64,000 bases of DNA from Sutcliffiella horikoshii (GTDB taxonomy: Bacteria; Bacillota; Bacilli; Bacillales; Bacillaceae_I): contig NZ_VTEV01000005.1 in assembly GCF_008180725.1 (NCBI RefSeq), positions 279,637 through 343,636 on the forward strand. The letters are read 5' to 3'. The notes under the pieces were generated by a model. The model saw nothing but the letters and a program-made list of their open reading frames with translations, was not told where the DNA came from and ran no database searches. Positions 58,093 to 64,000 of this stretch are shown piece by piece. Every line of letters begins with the position of its first letter. The first letter of the stretch is position 1. The position numbers and the translations under genes are program-made.

Positions 58093-59354
58093 TTAAATGT
58101 TTCTATGAAACTTCTGAACATATTATCTTCCCTCGAGGATGTAAGGAAGAATTAGTGTCATTACTTAAAGAATCAGGGATTGATACAAATTTTATAGACT
58201 CTGCATATGCTGGAGAACCGCTAGAAGTTTCATTTAAAGGGCAGCTAACTTCCCAACAAATCGATGCTGTTTCTCAACTAACGCAACATGATTGTGGGGT
58301 ATTATCTGCCACAACGGGATTCGGAAAGACAGTTGCCGCCGCAGCCTTAATCGCGGAGCGCAAGGTCAATACCCTAATTATTGTCGATAAGATACAACTT
58401 CAGCAGCAATGGGTCAGTCAGCTAAAGTCTTTTTTAGAGTTAGGAAATGACGATGTTGGTGAAGTTGGCGGTGGTAAAAAGAAAGTAACTGGCAAAATTG
58501 ATGTGGTTACACTGCAAAGCCTTGCTCATAAAGGGGAAGTAAAAAGCTTCATTACTCAATATGGACAAATTATTGTGGATGAATGCCATCATATATCAGC
58601 CTACACTTTTGAAAGTGTATTAAAGTCTGTTCGCGCAAAATATGTATATGGATTAACGGCTACACCAATTAGAAAAGATGGTCTACATCCAATAATCTTT
58701 ATGCAATGCGGACCAGTTCGCTATAAGGTGGACGCAAGAAATCAGGCTAAAGTAAGGCCATTCGTTCACCGGTTAATCGTGCGTAATACACATTTCAAAT
58801 CTAAATCAGAACAGATCCAGGAATTATACCGTTCCTTGGCTAAGGACAAAAAAAGAAATCAACAACTATTTGATGATGTTTTATTAGCACTTGAAAAAGG
58901 CAGGTCTCCTATCATCTTGACAGAAAGAATTGAACATCTCGAAGAACTTCAGGAAATGTTCAAAGGGTTCGCTAAAAATATCATTACACTGTCAGGTAAA
59001 CTCTCTAAAAAAGAACGAACGTTAGAACTAAAGAGACTTGCAAATACTCCTGACTCAGAAGAAAGGCTTGTTATCGCAACAGGAAAGTACATTGGAGAAG
59101 GATTTGATGACGCTAGGCTAGATACACTCTTCCTAGCAATGCCGATCTCTTGGAAAGGTACTCTTCAACAATATGTTGGTCGCCTACATCGACTGCACGA
59201 TAAAAAGCAAGAAGTACAAGTATATGACTATGTTGATCAGCAGGTTCCGATGCTAAAAAGAATGTTCGAAAAAAGGCAGAGCGGATATAAGTTGATGGGA
59301 TATGTTACGAATGGTGAAAGTAAAAATAGTACGGAGCAGATGCAGTTGTTTTGA
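58089..59354 (+). CDS. TOTE conflict system SF2 helicase part
   Basis: This frame starts at GTG 58089, overlapping the primase stop, but has no ribosome site, in line with being the second half of a fused gene. It contains helicase motif I (TTGFGKTVAAA), Ia (LIIVDKIQLQQQW), II (VDECHH), III (LTATPIRKDG), V and VI (GEGFDDARLDTLFLAMP, QYVGRLHRLHDK). PRGCKEELVSLLKESGID at the start is the linker typical of the fusion. The full protein would have about 777 residues. Followed by a terminator and an MqsR-type toxin gene. Confidence 0.85.
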   Translation: MIKCFYETSEHIIFPRGCKEELVSLLKESGIDTNFIDSAYAGEPLEVSFKGQLTSQQIDAVSQLTQHDCGVLSATTGFGKTVAAAALIAERKVNTLIIVDKIQLQQQWVSQLKSFLELGNDDVGEVGGGKKKVTGKIDVVTLQSLAHKGEVKSFITQYGQIIVDECHHISAYTFESVLKSVRAKYVYGLTATPIRKDGLHPIIFMQCGPVRYKVDARNQAKVRPFVHRLIVRNTHFKSKSEQIQELYRSLAKDKKRNQQLFDDVLLALEKGRSPIILTERIEHLEELQEMFKGFAKNIITLSGKLSKKERTLELKRLANTPDSEERLVIATGKYIGEGFDDARLDTLFLAMPISWKGTLQQYVGRLHRLHDKKQEVQVYDYVDQQVPMLKRMFEKRQSGYKLMGYVTNGESKNSTEQMQLF

Positions 59355-59379
59355 GTGAGGATTTAAATAATCGATGATT

Positions 59380-59415
59380 AGCCATATTTCATTAATAATG
59401 GGGTATGGCTTTTTA
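59380..59415 (+). terminator. Terminator of TOTE gene
   Basis: AGCCATA pairs with TATGGCT around a long loop and runs into TTTTAT. Confidence 0.6.
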
Positions 59416-59453
59416 TATTGTTCATCTAGAGTGTTTATTAATGCATAAAAACG

Positions 59454-59502
59454 ATCAATTGATAGTTTTTAATTGTATAAACAATCAACTGATGGTTATA
59501 AT
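59454..59502 (+). promoter_or_regulatory. Promoter and operator of the MqsR/MqsA-Panacea operon
   Basis: ATCAATTGAT (59454-59463, perfect palindrome) and ATCAACTGAT (59484-59493) are 30 bp apart. TTGTAT (59473-59478), 18 bases, TATAAT (59497-59502) form a promoter, with the second dyad in its spacer. This is the usual layout of toxin-antitoxin autorepression. Confidence 0.6.
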
Positions 59503-59529
59503 GAATACAGTAATATACAAGGGAATGAT

Positions 59530-59946
59530 ATGATGTCAGAGGATCACTTTGTTAGAGATCGAATTGCCTCTTTTGCAGAAGTGGAAATGCTTATTAACAC
59601 AGCACGAGATATTTTACATTCCGAGAATTACTACCTGGAAATTCAAAGAAACAGAAGAGGCGAGGATCCTCTTGATGCATTTTCAACTAAGAATACGCTT
59701 TTAGCCTTGGGTTTTGATGTAGATGACATTGCAGCAGAAATAAGATCGCTTCGACTTTCAGATTATGTAAAGACAACTGTTGACCTTAAAAGGCCTGATA
59801 GCCCAGAGTTTTGGGTATTTGAAAAAACCATTCAAAATCGTAGTGTCTATATCAAATTTAAGATTAGGCATGTAAAGAACAAAAAGATTTTTTGTATGTC
59901 TTTTCATTTTCCTAAATGGCCGATAACCAAAAAACCTTATGCGTAG
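59530..59946 (+). CDS. MqsR family toxin
   Basis: I start it at ATG 59530 (MMSEDHFVRD), seven bases behind AAGGG and 28 bases behind a TATAAT box; the open frame extends further upstream, which cannot be coding if that promoter is used. The 138 residues contain DILHSENYYLEIQRNRRGED, LALGFDVDDIAAEIRSLRLS, DLKRPDSPEFWVFEK and VYIKFKIR, the pattern of MqsR, a RelE-fold ribosome-independent RNase. The next gene is its MqsA-like antitoxin. MqsR is mostly known from Gram-negatives, where toxin also precedes antitoxin. Confidence 0.75.
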   Translation: MMSEDHFVRDRIASFAEVEMLINTARDILHSENYYLEIQRNRRGEDPLDAFSTKNTLLALGFDVDDIAAEIRSLRLSDYVKTTVDLKRPDSPEFWVFEKTIQNRSVYIKFKIRHVKNKKIFCMSFHFPKWPITKKPYA

Positions 59947-60030
59947 GGAGCGCATAGGAGAGTAATGCACCTCTCATATTTTCTTCACCCCTAAAACCAT
60001 TAATTTTCACACAAGAAAGGAGTCACATGT

Positions 60031-61056
60031 ATGGCTAATTTGGTAAAAAAAGTTGATTATGATTGCCCACAATGTGACCATTATCATGAAGTTGAGGTTT
60101 ATATACAAAAAACCCAGTCAGTAATGGAAGGAAATATTGTTACACACGAAGAAACTTTTTATTTTTGCCCTATTGAAAAAGAAGAATTTACTCCTGCTAA
60201 AATAATGAATCAAAATTTATTGTCAGCAAGAGATGCCTATAGAGAAAGCATAGGCCGTCTACCTTCTATGAAAATTAGAGAAATTAGAGAAACCTATAAA
60301 GTAACACAAAAAGAATTTGCGAATTTAATGGGGTGGGGTGATGTAACTGTTCAAAGGTACGAATCTAAAACAATCCAAGATGAAACATATGATCAGATGA
60401 TGAAATTAGTCTACGAAGACCCCCTATTGGCATTAAAAGAGTTGGAAAAACATGCGGATAGATTCGAGCATGAAAGATATCTAGAAATTAGAGATTCTAT
60501 AACGCATTTAATTAAAAAAAATTCACTCAATTTTTATAAAAAGCAGATAATATATGCATCTTATATAGACTTTAGTGAGCCTTCAGATATGAATGGAAAA
60601 ACTATATTGAATTTGGATAGGGTAAGGAATGTTATTCATTATTTATCTCACTTTAGTTCCAAACTATATAAAGTGAACCTTCTGAGATTATTGTGGAACA
60701 CAGATGCATTATCTTATAAGAAGTATGGTAATGCAATGACGGGACTTGTTTATAGACACCACCCACTCGGTGCCGTTCCTATTGCCCACGAGGAATTGCT
60801 AGATATATGCAATGATTTAATAAATATAAGGGAAGAGTACTTGGATCATTACACTACTTATAGAATCGAGAGCAAAACCCCAGTAGATATTTCTTTTTTT
60901 ACCGAAGCAGAAATAGAAATTTTTGATGAGGTTATAAGAGAATTTAATCATGGTGAAAGGAAGAAAATAAGTAATTATATGCATAAAGAAGAACCGCATT
61001 CAGGACACAACAACATTATTCCATTTAGTCTAGCTGGTGAGATTAGAGCTTTTTAA
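60031..61056 (+). CDS. Hybrid antitoxin: MqsA-like zinc finger and HTH plus Panacea domain
   Basis: The 341-residue protein starts with a zinc-binding segment (CPQCDHYHEVEVYIQ, and CPIEKEEF), then an MqsA-type HTH (YKVTQKEFANLMGWGDVTVQ, RYESKTIQDE). The C-terminal half (residues 185-330: LDRVRNVIHYLSHFSSKLYK, LLRLLWNTDALSYKKYGNAM) is a Panacea/DUF4065 domain (SocA-like), known as a versatile toxin-neutralising module. MqsA normally ends after the HTH (about 130 residues), so the Panacea addition is notable. ATG 60031 follows AAGGAGTCACATGT. It likely represses the operon by the dyads upstream and neutralises MqsR. Confidence 0.8.
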   Translation: MANLVKKVDYDCPQCDHYHEVEVYIQKTQSVMEGNIVTHEETFYFCPIEKEEFTPAKIMNQNLLSARDAYRESIGRLPSMKIREIRETYKVTQKEFANLMGWGDVTVQRYESKTIQDETYDQMMKLVYEDPLLALKELEKHADRFEHERYLEIRDSITHLIKKNSLNFYKKQIIYASYIDFSEPSDMNGKTILNLDRVRNVIHYLSHFSSKLYKVNLLRLLWNTDALSYKKYGNAMTGLVYRHHPLGAVPIAHEELLDICNDLINIREEYLDHYTTYRIESKTPVDISFFTEAEIEIFDEVIREFNHGERKKISNYMHKEEPHSGHNNIIPFSLAGEIRAF

Positions 61057-61064
61057 GTTGGATT

Positions 61065-61121
61065 AAGAGGGAAGGTACTATTATTGCTCATGGAGTGAGT
61101 AACAGTAGCACCCTTCCTCTT
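61065..61121. terminator. Bidirectional terminator-like hairpin
   Basis: AAGAGGGAAGGT pairs with ACCCTTCCTCTT, and further bases pair inside (CTATTATTGCTCA with TGAGTAACAGTAG). It lies between the antitoxin gene and the convergent helicase-nuclease. Confidence 0.7.
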
Positions 61122-61141
61122 ATCTCTTATATTGACAAGTC

Positions 61142-63859
61142 CTAAATTACTTCCTTCAACCTCCCTCTAAAAACTTCCTCTTCCCCACTCCCCGTAGTCT
61201 TCAACCTCAATATCGGGATTTCATATTTTCCAAGAATGCTATCCTTCATCTTGTCCCTCTCAAGCTGCTTTGGATTGTTAGCGTGGTAGGCATGACCGTC
61301 TACCTCCACAACTAAAACGGGTTGCTTGTCTAGTCTATTAAATATCACAAAGTCAGTATGGGTTAGGATATTCATAGCATACTTCCGCTCTAATTCTGTT
61401 AGTTTTTCTGTGTCTTTAATAAGCATTCGTAAAGGTTGATGGAGAACGTAGTCGAGATTGTTATATGTCTCCTCACTTAGGATCTTTTCTATCACGGTAT
61501 TTATGAGATTTTCCGACTTGAATGCTGAGACCTGCTTACTATTCTTCAACACTTCCAGCAGTTTATCTGAATAGCTACTATACAGAAGGTCAAAGACAGA
61601 ATAAATCTGACTTTCGATAATGTCAAAGTTGTTATATTTTATATATTTGACCAAGTCTCCTAGGTTGGTACCTTTCCAGTCCTCGCTCCCATCTGCGACC
61701 ACCACGACTAATTGATCCACTGCTCGAGAGACCGCAACGTTTATTAGATTGGGATCATCCGCAAAATCATCTAACTTCACTTCAGTGGAAACAGTAGAAA
61801 GGATGATAACATCCTTCTCACGTCCTTGAAATTTATGAACGGTGTCTGCCTCCATATTCTGGAGCCCGATACCCTCTTGGAATTTGTCTGCCTGTAATCG
61901 ATAAGGTGTAATGATCCCAATCGATTTATCCGCAAGCTTTTGGTCTGGAATAATCTCGTTGAATACTACATCAATCTGCCTTTGATTAAATGTTCCACGA
62001 GCATGATTTCCTTTTGCAGTTTTGTATAGTAATAGTGGCGCTTCCTTCTCTTTCTCTTCCGTTAAAACGATAAGCTCATTGTTATAAAATTTCTGATTGC
62101 AAAAACCGATAATCTTGGGATGACATCTGTAGTGTTCTTTTAGCAATGTCTTAGGAATGTCCTTATATAATGTTGCAAGGGAGGATAGCAGGCTGTGCTC
62201 TGCGTAATGATAGGCTGCATCGAGATTATACGATTGAAAAATCCTGGTTGATCGTTCTCTCGCCTCTTCTGGAACCACGTTTGGTAACTGCTTCACATCC
62301 CCTACAATTACTGCATTCTTCGCACAGGACAAAGCCAACGCACCTGTCACAATGTCCACTTGAGACGATTCATCTATTAAGACATAATCAAACAGATAGT
62401 TATTGGCTGCGCAATTACGTAAAGAGTGAGTCGTGCTTAAGATAACTGGATATTCATAAATAAATGAACTAAAGTCCTTCCATAGCGCGTTCGGTTGAAA
62501 TGTTTTCCTACTTTCATTCAATCCATATGATTTTGCCAAACTAGCTTTTAATAGTTTCATAGAATCTTGGCTATAGTTCTCCATAGCCTTGTCGAAATTA
62601 TAACTCTGCAACTTCTCTTCCAATACCCCAATTTCCTGCTTAAGTTCTTGCATCTTTAATTCATAATAGCTATTTTGCAAGTACGTAATTATCGCTTCTG
62701 GGCTAAATGTATAAAATTTCGAGTTATATATGCCATATCTTATTAAGTTACCAAACTTTTTCTTAACGTTAATTGTACCGTTTTCCACGGCTTGCTTATA
62801 TTCCACTATAAGTTGGAGTGTCTTATCTGCTCCCAATCTTCTAAAGAATTTCATTTGAAGTTGATCTAGTTCGCTGTTCTTAGCGTAATCCTGAAAGTAA
62901 GTATATTCTGTTTGAACCTCGGACAACTCCTGCTTTAGTACAGCCCGCCTATTCTTATATGTAAGCATTTCATTTAACTTGTGATGAGAGTTTCTTAGTT
63001 GTTGGATTATTTCCTGATATTCTACTTCCTCTATCACCCAGCTTCTCATATCTGGGTACACACCGTTTTGATTAGAAAAGAATGCAAATTTGTTCTCCTT
63101 GTTTCCAAGAAAGGCAGAAATGAATTTTAGGTTATACTTCTGAAGTTTTTCTTGGACATTTGCAGTAGCAGAGTTATTGTTGGATACAACAGCCACTGTT
63201 TTCTGATTAATTACTACATTGGCAATGATATTCAGTATGGTCTGGGTCTTCCCTGTACCAGGCGGTCCCTCTATTATGCTCACCTGTTCTCGGAAGGCAT
63301 TTTCAGCAGCGGCTTTTTGACTCGTGTTAAACCCAAAAGGAAATATGAGAGGAAGGTCCTTCTTCTCCCTTTTAAGAGGCTTCCTTTCTAAATAGGTGGA
63401 GAGAACACTACGGGGACTAACCGAAGACAACCCATTATACTGCTTACCTAGAAAAGAATCATCGCCATCCAACTTTACACTTATATGGTTGGCTAGTGTT
63501 TTCAAGTAATCAAAGCAATCACTTGATTGATTGCTACCTAGACAATTTTCTTCTATTTTTATCTGTGATTTTGGGTAAACTTTTTGAAAACCATTTTGGA
63601 AAATAAGCCTTATGTAATCGTTGAAATCAAGTATAGCAATTGCTCCTGAGATGGGTTGATCATCTTCGTAAATGATGTGCTTGGCGGGATCTACGTTGAT
63701 TGGGTTTTGATACAAGTTCACGTTGGATTGATTATATGTATAGCGCTTATCTGAATTATTATATTTCACATACCAATTTCCATCCTTATATACGCAGGTA
63801 TCAATTTGGTCTGTTTTGTCTTTATTTTTTATTAAGATTAAATGATTTGTTATGTCCAA
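61142..63859 (-). CDS. SF1 helicase with C-terminal VSR-like nuclease domain
   Basis: The 905-residue protein carries an SF1 (Upf1/DNA2-like) motor: IEGPPGTGKTQTILNIIANV (motif I), VLIDESSQVD (II), VIVGDVKQLPNV (III), LKEHYRCHPKIIGF (IV) and NVAVSRAVDQLVVVV (VI), with a long coiled-coil insertion at residues 280-440. The last 100 residues (DFVIFNRLDKQPVLVVEVDG, HAYHANNPKQLERDKMKDSI) are a DUF2726/VSR-like PD-(D/E)xK nuclease. Such proteins occur in defence islands. The start is probably TTG 63859. It lies downstream of a gene cut by the right edge. Confidence 0.85.
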   Translation of the reverse strand: MDITNHLILIKNKDKTDQIDTCVYKDGNWYVKYNNSDKRYTYNQSNVNLYQNPINVDPAKHIIYEDDQPISGAIAILDFNDYIRLIFQNGFQKVYPKSQIKIEENCLGSNQSSDCFDYLKTLANHISVKLDGDDSFLGKQYNGLSSVSPRSVLSTYLERKPLKREKKDLPLIFPFGFNTSQKAAAENAFREQVSIIEGPPGTGKTQTILNIIANVVINQKTVAVVSNNNSATANVQEKLQKYNLKFISAFLGNKENKFAFFSNQNGVYPDMRSWVIEEVEYQEIIQQLRNSHHKLNEMLTYKNRRAVLKQELSEVQTEYTYFQDYAKNSELDQLQMKFFRRLGADKTLQLIVEYKQAVENGTINVKKKFGNLIRYGIYNSKFYTFSPEAIITYLQNSYYELKMQELKQEIGVLEEKLQSYNFDKAMENYSQDSMKLLKASLAKSYGLNESRKTFQPNALWKDFSSFIYEYPVILSTTHSLRNCAANNYLFDYVLIDESSQVDIVTGALALSCAKNAVIVGDVKQLPNVVPEEARERSTRIFQSYNLDAAYHYAEHSLLSSLATLYKDIPKTLLKEHYRCHPKIIGFCNQKFYNNELIVLTEEKEKEAPLLLYKTAKGNHARGTFNQRQIDVVFNEIIPDQKLADKSIGIITPYRLQADKFQEGIGLQNMEADTVHKFQGREKDVIILSTVSTEVKLDDFADDPNLINVAVSRAVDQLVVVVADGSEDWKGTNLGDLVKYIKYNNFDIIESQIYSVFDLLYSSYSDKLLEVLKNSKQVSAFKSENLINTVIEKILSEETYNNLDYVLHQPLRMLIKDTEKLTELERKYAMNILTHTDFVIFNRLDKQPVLVVEVDGHAYHANNPKQLERDKMKDSILGKYEIPILRLKTTGSGEEEVFRGRLKEVI

Positions 63860-63886
63860 AAGCTTTCTGCACCTCTTTTTAGTTCA

Positions 63887-64000
63887 TCATTTTAATTCAT
63901 TACTTACCATTACCTCTGCTATCACCTTCACCATCCTCCCCCTAACCCTCTCCAACTCCCTAACATCCACTTCCCCCACCGCTTCCTCCCTATAAAACTC
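63887..64000 (-). CDS. Partial gene, right edge; unknown product
   Basis: The frame is open to the edge and gives 37 C-terminal residues (EFYREEAVGEVDVRELERVR, then MVKVIAEVMVSNELK), mostly charged helix, ending in TGA at 63887-63889. It lies 27 bp upstream of the helicase-nuclease gene on the same strand, so the two may be one operon. Too short to identify. Confidence 0.5.
   Translation of the reverse strand, partial: EFYREEAVGEVDVRELERVRGRMVKVIAEVMVSNELK

Noticed and set aside
59473-59529. Longer MqsR start
   Set aside because: It would begin inside the promoter; TATAAT at 59497 and AAGGG before ATG 59530 favour the shorter form.

Overview
The window looks like chromosome from a low-GC, endospore-forming member of the Bacillaceae. 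Pointers are Spo0M, an RsbR-type stressosome protein, sigma-K-like promoters in front of spore-appendage-like genes, BmrA, BioY with a BirA-type box, a Zur box, strong AGGAGG-type ribosome sites and U-tailed terminators. I see no rRNA, tRNA, CRISPR array or intact insertion sequence. Both window edges cut a gene.

Layout. (1) 1-5150: C-terminal part of a secreted subtilase, two HTH-TPR regulators, an RsbR paralogue. (2) 5.2-14.4 kb: PadR/HAAS pair, ferritin-like protein, AI-2E-type permease, TetR with an SDR and a divergent BmrA-like exporter, SelO, acyl-CoA thioesterase. (3) 14.4-24 kb: kinase remnant, small membrane proteins, two ECF sigma/anti-sigma pairs, BioY, a second PadR/HAAS pair, Spo0M. 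(4) 24-33.9 kb: MMPL exporter with secreted partner and TetR, MFS transporter, VOC and GNAT enzymes. (5) 34-41.5 kb: a probable spore-surface cluster with three Ena-like pilin subunits, a C1q-like protein, a fibre-like protein and two glycosyltransferases, under sigma-K-like promoters. (6) 41.9-50.2 kb: decayed CDF/MerR pair, Lrp, an Ltp-repeat protein, a Zur-controlled AztD-like zinc protein, a secreted endonuclease I, ArsR/SRPBCC, VOC. (7) 50.3-56.1 kb: a 1.4-kilo-residue subtilase with cohesin-like and dockerin modules, next to a third HTH-TPR regulator. (8) 57-64 kb: a defence-like island with a TOTE primase-helicase, an MqsR toxin with an MqsA-Panacea antitoxin, and an SF1 helicase-nuclease.

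Three things stand out beyond the genes. First, the intergenic DNA carries many tandem arrays with different sequences but only two periods: 20-21 bp (at least six arrays) and 51-52 bp (three arrays; the two long ones repeat stem-loops). Second, a dispersed REP-like hairpin with core GGGACAGGCAC occurs at about ten sites. Third, at least six genes carry single-base indels, often in homopolymers, so either sequencing error or recent decay must be ruled out before calling them pseudogenes.
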